Of a stretch of 64,000 bases of DNA, positions 33,884 through 46,550 are shown piece by piece. The translations under genes and the position numbers were made by a program. The notes beneath the pieces were generated by a model. That model was not told where the DNA came from. It made no database searches and saw only the letters and a list, made by a program, of their open reading frames with translations. This DNA is from Circinella minor (taxonomy: Eukaryota > Mucoromycota > Mucoromycetes > Mucorales > Lichtheimiaceae). Position 1 is the first letter of the stretch. Each line of letters starts with the position of its first letter. Location: the NCBI GenBank assembly GCA_016758965.1, contig JAEPRB010000008.1, positions 186,001-250,000 on the forward strand, given 5' to 3'.

Positions 33884-34356
33884 TTAAGTATCTGGAGTGG
33901 GTAACTTTCGTTTTTGAGTTAATACAGCGATAACAATGGTATATACAACAATAACTAAAATACAAAACGCTGGTACAATAAATCGAAATAATTGTACAGG
34001 TGAGCACGATAGTCTATATGTATATTAAATAATAAATTTTTTATTTTTTTTTAGTTTCAACCTTTTAATACTATTGCTACTGGGTTACTACCGTTGCTTA
34101 AAACTTACTTGCTGAAAGAAAGTGTACTAGATTTTCTATTATGTTCAGGCATGAAATAAGGATCTTCATCGTCGTCATCACTTTCAACATAAGTAGCAAA
34201 TTCATGAGCTTCGTCTTCGTCTTCTTCGTCTTGGTTATCATTTATTTGAATTGCTGATGTTGTTATGTTATTATTGTTGTTACGATGAATATTACTATTA
34301 CTACGATTGGGACTTTCTCTTAATGCAATTGGACCATAATCATCTTTACGTAACAT
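33884..34356 (-). CDS. Small protein with acidic N-terminus and one C-terminal membrane helix, 125 aa, 2 exons
   Basis: Not recognised. Exons: 34356-34109 and 34013-33884, phases closing to 125 aa. The first two thirds are polar, with an Asn run, then a strongly acidic stretch (DNQDEEDEDEAHEF and DDDDEDPYF). Exon 2 gives a single hydrophobic helix, FRFIVPAFCILVIVVYTIVI, followed by the short basic tail TQKRKLPTPDT. This layout fits a tail-anchored or single-pass protein with a large cytosolic acidic domain. No signal peptide is seen. Exon 2 is too short for a standard ORF call, so the gene is easy to miss. Confidence 0.65.
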
Positions 34357-34642
34357 ATTTATGCAGAAAATAGAAAAAATAAAAAAGAGAGGAGGATAAA
34401 AAAAAAACGTGAGAATAAAATAGACCGGCTCATATGCAATAAAATAAATGGATCAGTCGTCACGCGACATGATATGTCTATATACATATATATGCGTGTG
34501 TGAGTTGTGAGTGTGTGTTATATCTCCCCATCTTTTCGAAACTTTTTTATTTTTAACTTTTTACTTTCTTTTTTTTTTGGAGATCAAATACAATTAATTT
34601 TCCCTTTCTTTATTTTTTATCCTTACAATATATTAATTCATA

Positions 34643-37156
34643 ATGTCTGGGCATGTTGTCTATGCATGCGCTTGTTTAAATATTAAACTTCATTTGGCAA
34701 ACAAGTATTTATTGAATAACCATAACAACGATCGAGCAGAATGTTTTATAAGGTTAAACGATCCTTCAATAGAAGGTCGGCAATTTGAACTTGGTATGGG
34801 TGGTGTTCAAGCAGTAAGTAAATTTCATTGTTACATATATATATGAGATGATATTTTATATTCACATGGACTCGAATAACAACTGACAAATTGCTTCTTT
34901 TTTTTTTTTCACCAACAACAATGGTAAAATAATAACAATAATAATAAATAAACAGGAATATAATACACTCACGACAACACAATTAGTTGGTACTGACCTG
35001 TCATGGATGACAGTTACTTGCCTTAATTGTTCTACTGGTAATGTTTATTCCGTCCAACGACCTACCAGTGAACGAAGACATATAGAGACATACCCAGTTG
35101 ATATTCACTCACTTTATCGATCGGGTGATCGTGTTATTATCCATAATAATACTGTGGTAAGATAGAATACATAATATATATATGATTTTGTTGCCATGGA
35201 ACACTTAATTTTTTTTTTTCTTTCTTAAAATAAAATAGTACGGCAATGAAATTGATCAAATTAAACAAAAACAAAATTATTCAAATAACTTTAAGATTGT
35301 TCTTAATACCGATGCATCAGCAGAAAAAGAAAATGAAGGATTTAATGGTAATTATTAATATACACCCACCCACCCACCCACCCATATATATATATATATA
35401 ATATAATTGTATAATGGATAAATATAAAACCTTCCCTAAATAAAGTAGATAAAACCAAGATTCCAGGCGATCTTTATTCACAACATGGTCAACTACGACA
35501 AATTTTGGAGCAATCATTGAAACAAATGGAACTTGCAACTGAACAACGTATTGAACTATTTCGACAAGAACAACTTCAACGATTGGAACGTGATTCAGAG
35601 CAAGCGAAATGTGATTGTGAATTTCTTTGGCATAAGATTTTAGAAGCTTCAAGAACTGTAAATGAAGAAAAACAAGTACGAAAACGATTAGTGGATTCTG
35701 ATCATCATCGTATAGCATTAGAAAACAACAGTAATTCTACAACTACTACTTTGAATAGTAATAATCATGTTCGATTTGCAAGTAACAATGATAATGAAAA
35801 ACAAAAACAACAACAAAATGAATCAGCAACAAGTTCTTATTCAAGGCAATTTTCAACACAACAACAAATAGCAACACCTTCTACATCTTCATTTATTGCA
35901 CCTTCTTCTTTAAGAAGGTCAAGTTTTGCATTGGATGAACGTGTCATTGCAACAAGTTGGAAAAGAACAAATGTTCCAGATCTCTCGCATCTTAATAATA
36001 ATAATAACCAAAGTCCATCTATTGAAGGTAAAAAAAAAAAAAAGGAGAATTGTAAACTTGGATTTTATCACATACTTAATTTATTTATTTCTATCTAATT
36101 CGTATAATAGAAAATTTCAAAAAAGAAAATGATGATTTGGCTTTATCGGATCAAGACGAAGAAAGTGATGGCTTATTCGATTTAGATGAAGAAATTGATG
36201 TTGATGATTATGAAGATGATGATAGAAATGAAAACGAGGTGAAGGATAATGAAAGTATACAAAAAGATCCATCGTCATCATCATTATCAGGAATGGATAA
36301 GAATAAGAGTAAACCAAGTAGTGGAAGTTATCAAGCATCATCATTATTATCATCATCAGTGGATTGGACGAAAAGAAGACGAAAATCTAATACAAAATAT
36401 TTATCTGTTTTTGAAGAAGATAATGATGATGATGATTATGATGAATCTCGGAATCGATCAAGTAATGGTAATGGTAAGTTTATTTGTTAGTATTATTATT
36501 GAAATTTATATAATTATTGTTGGTTTATTAACTTTTATAATTTTTTTTTTATCTGGAATATATAATGTGTAGATTTATTATCAAGTTCCGTTTCAGCTTA
36601 TGCGACATCCGTACCAATTGCTATCAGTCATAACAATGAATATATCAATGATGCCATGAAACAGTTACCAAATGAAAATGTAGTTAATCCGGCTGATCAA
36701 GACCCTACAACAACATCTTTATTATCATCAAGTATTCAAAAGAATACTGCTCAAAACAATGACAAAGAAACAATTTCATCATCACCATCATCACAAGCAA
36801 CTAAAGCATATGATCAATTCTCATTAGCAGATCAAGAAGCTTCAAAGCTATTTCCTGCTAATGAACGACGACGTAAATCCATTGCAGCAGTAACAACGAT
36901 AAACATAGGAACGACACCACGACCCCAATTAGATAGTCTTGTAGGTCGATCATTGGATACACGACGACGACCATCGGCTTTAAAAAATAGTTTTATTGCA
37001 GAGCATCATTATCATCATGAAACAAATTCGGAGGATGAACAAGAAGGTCCCATGGTACCACCTCATATCCTGGCTGCAAATACATTTACAGACGAAACTG
37101 AAGAATTATTTGGTTCAGTTCCTCGTAGTAATACATGGCGTAAAACATATGATTAA
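34643..37156 (+). CDS. Unrecognised 668-aa protein with Cys-bearing N-terminal region, coiled coil and disordered tail, 6 exons
   Basis: Exons: 34643-34813, 34956-35156, 35239-35347, 35449-36027, 36111-36473 and 36573-37156. The N-terminal 160 residues look folded, with MSGHVVYACACLNIKLHLA and, later, DLSWMTVTCLNCSTGNVY. The two Cys pairs (CxC and CxxC) could bind zinc, but I do not recognise the domain. A helical, probably coiled-coil stretch follows (HGQLRQILEQSLKQMELATE onward). The rest is low-complexity and acidic. Four basophilic kinase-type sites, LRRSSF, RRRKSN, RRRKSI and RRRPSA, suggest regulation by PKA/AGC kinases. Function is unknown. Confidence 0.75.
35365..35383 (-). other. G-quadruplex-capable tract in intron 3
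   Basis: Five CCC triplets separated by single A bases on the plus strand, so GGGT repeats on the minus (template) strand. One-nt loops with five G3 tracts are the classical sequence for a very stable parallel quadruplex. Confidence 0.7.
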
Positions 37157-37522
37157 TAGCCCGCATGATATCATTATGTATGTGTAATATGTATATAGTA
37201 TCTACAAAATAATAATAGTAATAATAATAATAATAAACTATATATATATATGTATATATACTGCTGCTGCTGCTGTTACACAAAAAAATAATAATATATT
37301 TTTATCTTGCTATATTGTATATGAAGTAAAATTTGGTTAATATATAAAATGAAAAAGAAAAATATTACACAAGCTTAAAAGAAGAGAAGATGAGAGATAA
37401 AAAGTAGAAAAATAGGTTCAATAAATAATAAATAAATAGTAGTAAGGGTATTTTGTTTTCTTTACTTGGTATATAATAAAATAGTAAACACTTAATCTAA
37501 CGAGAAAGTATTTTTTTTTTTT
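37157..37522. other. Convergent intergenic spacer
   Basis: AT-rich region with AAT repeats and a (CTG)5-like run at 37260-37275, between the 3' ends of the unknown gene and the Ras gene. No gene is seen. Confidence 0.55.
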
Positions 37523-38632
<1,110 letters not shown>

Positions 38633-39287
38633 TTAATATTTATTTTATTATTATTATTTTTTTTTCTTAAAAAAAAAACAGAATAATTTTAGTATAGTCG
38701 GTATAAATAAATATTTATAATGTTAAAAATGATTTTCAATTCTAAAAATGAGGAGAGACAAATATGTGCAGATAATAATAATAATAATAAAAAAAAAAAA
38801 AAAGAGGGAAAAGAATAACAGAAAAAAAAAAAAGTGGTGTGACAAAATAAGAAAATAAAGAAAAGAGAATTTTAAATAGGAGGGATGCAATTTATATTTT
38901 TTATTTTGCGTTGATAATCTCTGCAGGGTCTTGCAGCTTGTTTGTTTATATGATTCAAAAAAAAAATAGTTTAATAATAGAGAGAGAGAGAGTGTGTGTG
39001 TGTGTGTGTGTGATATTGCTATTATAATTTTTTATTGCTATTATTATTACTATTACACTATAACTATAACTATATAAATAAGCGAAGAAAAAAAAAAGAT
39101 AAAGAGAGTTAGAACAAAAGTAAATGAAGAAGGTTGGATGAGAGAATGGTGGAGGGGGAAGGGGTATATAATATAGATAATATGAATAATAAAATGAAAT
39201 ATTGTATTATTTTTTTTTATGATCTGTAAGTTTAATAAGTATGTATAAAAAGAGAGACAAAAAAACAACAACAACAACAACAAAGTT
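38633..39287. other. Intergenic, upstream of Ras
   Basis: AT-rich promoter region of the Ras gene with poly-A tracts and an (AG)n/(TG)n microsatellite at 38981-39012; the right part is the 3' end of the transcription-factor gene. No coding signal. Confidence 0.55.
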
Positions 39288-42200
39288 TTAGGGTGAAAAG
39301 TAATAAGTATGTAAATTTTCATCATTTGGAACAGAATAAGCCATAGAAGTTGTAGTCAATGGATTATTCATTAATGTTGAATTATTAAATAGAGTATTAT
39401 TATTATTATTAACACCACTCATTTGTGTTGCCATGGTGACAGTTGTATTGGTTAATCCATTCGTTATTGCTGTTGTAATTGGATCATCCAATGTCATTTG
39501 TACAGTAGGATTAAAAAACATGTGTTGTGTTGTTGGTTCCATACCTTGTGATTGTTGATATGCTTGTGATGCACGAATTAAAAGATTTGGATTAGCAAGT
39601 ATTTGTTGTATTTCATGAGCATCAAATGTTAAGTCTGAAGCTGTTGTTGTTGTTGTTGTTGGATTAGTATTATTACTAGTATACATTTGTTCTGGATTTT
39701 GTAATTGTTCTCCTTGATGAGTATGATGATGAGTATGATGATAATGCTGATGATGATGTTGTTGTTGTTGTTGTTGTTGTTGTTGCTCATGTAAGGTTTG
39801 GAAATGCTGGAAATGTTGTTCTGATTGTTGTTCTGATTGTTGTGAGTATTGCTGAAATGAAGATGGTTGTTGTTGGATTATTTGATTTTCGGAAATAGTT
39901 GATTTTTGGTATTGTGCTGTTACTTCTGGTGATGTAGTTGTCGTTGCTGGTGGTTGTAAAAAGTCAAATTGTTGTTGTAAAGGTTCTGGTTGCTGCATTG
40001 GTGTATCTTCATCTCTTATAGGTGATGGACGTCTCTTTTTGTTACGTTGTTTGCCTTCTTTGGTATATAAGCGATTTGATGAAGATTTTCCTGCGCCTGA
40101 TCCACCACCATTTCCTCCAGATGAAGATGTTGCTGAATTATCTGGATTAAATGCAATAAATTTACTATGTTTATTAGGATTATTCTTGCATGAAGCACGT
40201 AAAGAAGGAGGTGGTAGCCTATGAAATGAGATATCACCCTGATTCTCATTCATATGATCATTGAATATATTAAAACCATCATTGTTGTTATTGTTGATAG
40301 TATTTGAAGAACCTCCTCCTCCTCCATCCATAACCATAATACCCGGTGAAGATGAAGATGAGGATAATGATAATGTATGCATGGGTACCCCTGTTGATAA
40401 TGAAGACGATGATGAAGATGTTGTAGACGAGTCTGGTAAAAATTGTTCAAAGGAAGGTGATGATGTTGGAGTGGCTGGTGGTAAAGACAATATGTAAGTT
40501 GAAGCATCTATTGCTGATTTCAAGATATGGTCTTGTGCATTTGCATAACTAGATAACACTGGATCAGGTCTTTCATAAAAATGCCGAGTAAGTAGGTTTA
40601 TTGTTGTAGCAAGTAATGAGACTTCTTCTTCTTTATGTCCTTCTTGTCGTTGTTCTCGTTCCATTGCAATCACTCGATCGATGACAGTTTTGCTTTGTAA
40701 AAAACTAAATTCACCATTGGTTGCCCATTCTTGATCTGTAGTATAAGAAGCATTCATTAAATGAACACGCATTGCTGTGATAAGAGTATAAAGTATGGAG
40801 GATCGTTTCACCATATATTCCAACTCTTCTTTTGATAAATCATAAGCCAATTGAGTAACAATGATAGCAGAATAAGAACAAATATCAAAAGAATGTCTAG
40901 ATTCTCCATTACGTTTTGGACCTCCATTGTTCGTGGGTACCGAATGATCCACATAAGGTTGATGTAAAAGAATCAATAACGTATGTAACAATAATTGTTT
41001 TATTTTTTCAAATTGTTGTTGTTTTGAATCAGCAAAAGGAATACATTGTTTTGCATCCTTGATAAGAGTAGAAGTCCAAGAATCTAATGTGGATAACATT
41101 GCTTCTTGATGCTAAAATAAACAGTAAAAAAAAAAAAAAAATTGATTAGAAAGAATTTAATAATAAAAAGTGTGTATATAAAAGTGTGTGGGAAAAGGAA
41201 ATGTCAGCCAAATAATAATAAAATTTTACACAATAAAGAATATATTTACCAAAGAAGCGACTCGGAGCTGAGCCGATTGAACCGAATAATTAAACCTAAT
41301 AATACGACCCACTACTTTACTCACGTCGATCAAAAAGATAAAATTTTTTAAATATTGTTCAGTCTCAGGAAAGTTAGCTTTTTCAACTGCTGATATTTTA
41401 GGTAATGCTACCCCACTAAAAATAAATAAATCATATTATGAGTTAAAAGAAACAATATAAATATTTTACACACAGGCTCTTTCTTTCTCTCTTTCTCTAG
41501 TAATATGTTTTATTTTTTTTAAAGGAAAAGTAAAAAAGTATATCATATAAACTTACATATCTTTTTCTTCAAAAATAAAGGGTCGACCATACGTAAGACT
41601 CATCAGACGATCCGTTGTAAAAGCAGCCCAAAAGGTCCGGACAACAAGTTCTTGGTCAGCTGGTTCTGGTGAAACGTTGCACGGCCGGTACATCTCCAAG
41701 TCAGTCACCATTCGGATAGCCTCGCCGGCCAGTAACCAAGCATAGGAAGCATGTGACCTTTGCCTCTTTTGCTGTAAATATTCAACCATTAATAATAAGG
41801 CTAATACTGTGGCGATACATGGATAACCAAAAGATGCTTCACGATAAGCAATGGCTTGTTGCATAAATTGATCACTCAAAGAATAAATACGTTCTGATTT
41901 TTCTTCATAACATGAAGCAAGAGCAAATAAAGCATAAAAAAAGAGTGGCGACAAGAAACAGTTTTTATCCTTTGCTCTGCAATTCGCTAATTGTTGTTTC
42001 ATGGTGAGAATATCCAATAATGGCATGGAGGTATGTATATGTTCAAAATAAAGATCTATTAAACGATCTTGTTCCTTTAATGAAATAAGTAATGTAAATG
42101 GCCAAATACGTGATGATGTGGATGGAAATAAAGTATGTGATGGTTCCCCAGGCATTTTTGTTGGACTATAATAGTGTTGTTGAATATATTGTCCATAAGC

Positions 42201-42643
42201 TGACATCTTGGGGATATTCCATTTTTCAACACGGTTGGATGATTGTTGCTGCGGTTGTTGTTGTATTAATAAATCGTTTTGTTGAATTGTTTGTGTTGTT
42301 GTTGTTGCGGTGGTAGTATTTTTTGATTTTGATTTCTATATATAAAATCGTTGTCGATTAGTAATATACTACATAGATAGTGAAAGGTAGTAAAGAATGA
42401 AAATGTAAGAGAGAGAGAGAGAGAGAGGGAGAAATTTTATAATATTATATTTACTTTGGATTTACTGGAAGAACCATTAAATGGTTTTACGTTTAAACCT
42501 AAACCAGTATTCGCGTGTAAATGCCTTTTCCAAAGTGCAAATTGTTTCGTCATGTATCGTCCAGCTGGAGAAACTAATTCCTTTGATGGGAATCCCAATG
42601 GTTTCATTGGAGCAAACTGAGTAGTGTCCTTGTTAGTGTGCAT
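39288..42643 (-). CDS. Fungal transcription-factor-domain (PF04082-type) protein, 985 aa, 4 exons
   Basis: Exons: 42643-42455, 42335-41557, 41415-41250 and 41111-39288, closing to 985 aa. The middle-homology region fits the fungal-specific transcription factor domain: LIDLYFEHIHTSMPLLD near the start, then SPLFFYALFALASCYEE, YLQQKRQRSHASYAWLLAGE, AIRMVTDLEMYR, RTFWAAFTTDRLMSLTYGRP. The C-terminal 450 residues are disordered, with poly-Q (nine Gln, then His-rich), poly-N, poly-T and a basic KEGKQRNKKRRPSPIRDE that could be a nuclear signal. Such proteins usually begin with a Zn2Cys6 cluster. None is visible in the N-terminal 80 residues or within the next 550 bp upstream. Confidence 0.85.
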
Positions 42644-43212
42644 TGTTGGTATAAAAAAAGTGAAAACAAAACAAAAAAAAAAAGAGAGAGAGAGAGAGAG
42701 AGGGGGGGGTAAAAAAGAAAAGAATATAAAAATAAAAATAAACTTTACACAAAAGATGTATAGCCCATTTTGAACACAAACTTTCCATAACCAATTTGTT
42801 ATCCAGATTGGTTATACAAAATGTATTTTTGTTTGCAAGTAATAATTTTTTTTTCCCATTACACCAAACATATACGTATATATAAATAAAACATGATTTT
42901 GTTTTTTTTTCAAAGTTTAATATAATTATTCTTATAATTCTTTTTTTTTTTTTTTGTATATAAGATAAATAGATAATAATATTTATATTATAAAAAAGAA
43001 AAAGAAGAAGAAACTAAAAAAAAAAAAAAACTTCATTAGTAATAGAAAAATTCAAAATATAGTTAATTTTTTATAAACAGTAGAAAAAGTTTGAAGTTTA
43101 TATTCCATAAAAGAAGTAGTATCCTTATTATTATCCAAGTAAACTAATTATTATATAAGCAATAAATTAAACATTGTAAACTATTCTTCTAAACCCCCTG
43201 ATTAACTTATGC
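42644..43212. other. Intergenic between transcription-factor gene and eS7 pseudogene
   Basis: Promoter region of the transcription-factor gene. AT-rich, with an (AG)n run at 42684-42701 and poly-T runs near 42945-42956. I searched it for a missing Zn2Cys6 exon and saw none. Confidence 0.5.
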
Positions 43213-43811
43213 TTTAATTGTTCTTGAAACCATCTACTTTAACACCAGTTATGTTTACCAACTAATTCAGTAGAATAAATCATATTATCAAGAATAGCAT
43301 CATGAACTGAGCTGTTAATGTAACGAGATCTTGGACGAGATTTGTTTTGGGATTTTTCATGACGAGTAGAGGTTTAGAAAGGATACAAGGTTGAGCAATA
43401 AAAAACGAACATGACGATCAGAGAATTTCTTTTCCCAATTCACGAGTAAGTCTATGTGTCAAAGAAAAGAAAAATGTAAATGTGTGTGTGTGTGTGTGTG
43501 TGTGTGAATATGTGAGGGGGCTGATGCATTTTTATTTTCGGATCTAACCTTTGTTGGATCTTTTGATAAGCCTGGAGTTGAGGCACAGGAACAAAAATAA
43601 CAATAACCTTTTTTACCACCGCCAAGTTTGACCTATTATTACCCCACAAATATAATATTTTCTTGGCTTATTAATAACCCTTTCTCTCTCTTCCACTTAT
43701 TTCTAACCTCTTTGGCACTAACAATACTGAGAGGGCGTAAATCCTTTCTTTAAGTTTAAAATTATGAATAGGTTTAGCTCCTACAAGTTTGGTGATCTTG
43801 TATGATGCCAT
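43213..43811 (-). pseudogene. Decayed ribosomal protein eS7 copy with retained introns
   Basis: Starts MASYKITKLVGAKP at 43811, clearly eS7. Exon 1 has an internal deletion and a frame change before the KDLRPLSIVSAKE equivalent, with the donor GAG|GT kept. Exon 2 has a +1 shift inside a run of A, then VIVIFVPVPQLQAYQKIQ. Exon 3 has a further shift near LTRELG and more in the downstream part, ending near VKVDG with no recognisable fourth exon. Introns sit at the same positions as in the active gene at 4428-5501, so this is not a processed retrocopy. A (GT)n microsatellite lies in intron 2 at 43479-43505. Confidence 0.92.
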
Positions 43812-44166
43812 TTATCTTGTGTCGCGGGTTTACCATTAGTTTTTATATTTCATCTAATTTAATCCCCCCTCCCCTTTTATATATATATCGATTTTTATTA
43901 TTACATACAAAAATACGTTTTACTTGAGTAAAAAAAAAAAAAAAAAAGAATGCCGCACAACTCAGTTAAATAAACTTTCCGCATAAATAAACTAATAAAT
44001 GATGAAGGCCCCATTTATAATCTCTTTTTTTTATTTATTTATAATGTGTTTAAAAGGATATACTATCAACTATGCAAAAGCAGGAGATTTAAAATATGTG
44101 TTAAAGGGAGAATATTTCCCTAAATGAAAAACACTCTTTTTTTTTTTTTTTTTAATAAAGTAAATA
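43812..44166. other. Spacer between eS7 pseudogene and TDG gene
   Basis: AT-rich, divergent orientation, with A17 near 43931-43947 and a T-run before the ATG at 44167. It would have served as both promoters. No gene. Confidence 0.5.
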
Positions 44167-44972
44167 ATGCCACGCGAGATAAAGTCAAGAAAAAAGGTCA
44201 CTCGTTCTTTAATAGTACAATCACCTTATTTTAATAAAAATAAAAATAATGATAAAGATCAAAGTGACATTAGTGTTCCAGATAATATTGATTACGATTT
44301 AAAAGTATTATTTGTTGGAATTAATCCTGGTCTTATAAGTGCAGCCAAAGGTCATCATTTTGCTGGACCAACAAATCACTTTTGGCCATGTCTTTCTGAG
44401 AGTGGTAAAGTAATTATTATTTAAAAAAACTTATTATAATAAATAAATAATTTTTTTTTTTAAATAGGACTTGTAGATAAAAAAGTTACTTTTAATGATG
44501 ATATTTATCTTCCAAAACTTTATCAATTGGGTATTACCAATTTAACAATGCGTTCTTCAAGAAAAGCATCTGATTTAACAATAAAAGAACAACGTGAAGG
44601 AATTCCATTACTTACAGCTAAATTTAAAAAATATCGACCTCGAATAGCTTGTTTTGTTGGAAAAGGAATTTATGAGATTTATACAGGTGAAAAATGTAAA
44701 CATATGGGATTACAAAAAAAAGAAATTTATTGGAATGATATGAAAGGATCCACTCAATTATTTGTTATGCCAAGTACAAGTGGTATTGTATCTGCATATC
44801 AAAAACCAGATAAAATAAAGTAAGTAATGTTGGGGGGGGAGGAGGAGGTCGTTTAAGGAGAAGTGAGAAACAGTAACTTGATGATGAAAATATTATTTGT
44901 AGATTCTTTCAAGAACTTTGTAAAATAGTTAAAATCAAAGAGAAAAATAATTCTAATTCAAGTAAAGATTGA
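44167..44972 (+). CDS. G/T(U)-mismatch DNA glycosylase, TDG/Mug family, 219 aa, 3 exons
   Basis: Base-excision repair enzyme removing uracil or thymine opposite guanine; nuclear. Exons: 44167-44404, 44468-44819 and 44903-44972. The first motif LFVGINPGLISA carries the catalytic Asn of the family, followed by HHFAGPTNHFWPCL, which matches TDG/Mug closely. GITNLTMRSSRKASDLT and VMPSTSG (motif B), then KFFQELCK, complete the fold. The N-terminal 50 residues are basic and probably DNA- or partner-binding. The length is near the catalytic core size of fungal Thp1-like enzymes. It is the second DNA glycosylase in the window (MutY at 21.9 kb). Confidence 0.94.
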
Positions 44973-45468
44973 TAACAATCCATGTGTCCCCATGTGGTAT
45001 AATATATCTATTATTGTTTAAATAGTTACCACTTTTTTTTTTTCTACCTACCTACCTACCTACCCCCCAACATAACACACACCAAAGTGAGTTTATAAAA
45101 AAAAAACCACCGCTTTAAAAACCATTTTCTGCTTAAAAAAAAAAAGTTTAGTGTAACATTACTCCCGATTATGATGATGGAAGAGAGCAAAAAAAAAAAA
45201 AGCTTTAGGCTCTTTTTGATATAACAATAATAATAATAATAATAATAATCGTGACTCTGCCACATATACAAAAAAAAAAAAAAGCTTTCAGTTTTACTCC
45301 TGTGGCACAACCTCCCTTCCTTTTATTTTATTCTCACTCTTTGTTTTCATTCACACACACACACACACACATACATACATATTATTCTATTCCTCTTCCC
45401 GTCACTTTTTTTTTTTTAAAAAAAAAAAACTTCTTTCTCATAAACCTATTCAATAGAAAATAATAATA
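44973..45468. other. Intergenic, upstream of AVT transporter
   Basis: Low-complexity promoter region: TACC repeats at 45046-45064, AAT repeats near 45225-45249, an (AC)n run at 45354-45370 and T/A homopolymers just before the ATG. No gene is seen. Confidence 0.55.
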
Positions 45469-46515
45469 ATGCCCCTAGGTCGAAGTCATCTTTCTAATGA
45501 AGATGATGCAAAAAGGGGTTTACTCGATCGATACTCAGAAGACTCGGACGCAGAAGAAATAATACAACATTCTGACCAAGTTCACTTCAATGACAACAAC
45601 AACAACAACGATAGTAATATTAATATTAATAAACTAGAAGTAACTGATTCAGCAACAGCAACAACAGAATATTATGCACAATTAGAAGTGGATGACAGTG
45701 AAATGGGGTTATTACCAAGACATAGTACAGATAGACGACGTTTATTGGAAGATCATAATAACAGTGACGATGATGATATTGAACGTGCAGATACTTCCTA
45801 TCGATTACCTAGTGAAGGTGGTTCTGTTTTTGCAAGTTTTGTATGTCTTTTTTTTTTTTTTCTGAACACAAGGAAGAAAAAAAAAAGTAGTTAAGAATGA
45901 GGGGGGGGTTAAAAGGTATTCTATAATTTTAATGTTTTTAAATTTGTATCACTCATAAAAAAAATGGGGAAATATTATCTATATTTTATTTTGTAAAGTA
46001 GTTAAATATGTCTAACAGTATTATTGGAGCTGGTATTATTGGTCTTCCTTTCGCCTTTAAAGAAGCAGTAAGTTTATATATCTAATTTATATATCTAATT
46101 TATATAAATAATAATAATAATAATAATAATAATAGGGTTTTGGAATGGGTTTTGTATGTCTTGTTATTGTTACTATACTTGTTGGTAAGTCATTATTATT
46201 ATTTTTGAAAAAAAAAAAAAGGAAATTTTGCATGAATTCTTAATTTCTTATTTTTATAATAATAGATTGGACCGTGCGTCTACTTATATATAATGGAAAA
46301 TTATCTGGAAGATCTAATTATCAAGATCTTATGGAACATGCATTTGGACGTGCAGGTTTGTTAAGTATTTCAATAGCACAATTTGCTTTTGCATTTGGAG
46401 GTAAATTATTCTATATATTTGAATTGGGAAAAGAGAATATAAATTATGAATGAACTCAAAAATAATTAATATATATTTTAAGGCATGTGTGCATATTGTG
46501 TTATTATCGGTAAGT

Positions 46516-46550
<35 letters not shown>

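Noticed and set aside
40016..40507. Alternative-frame open frames overlapping the transcription-factor gene on both strands
   Set aside because: They are shadows of poly-Q/poly-S codon repeats in the real frame.
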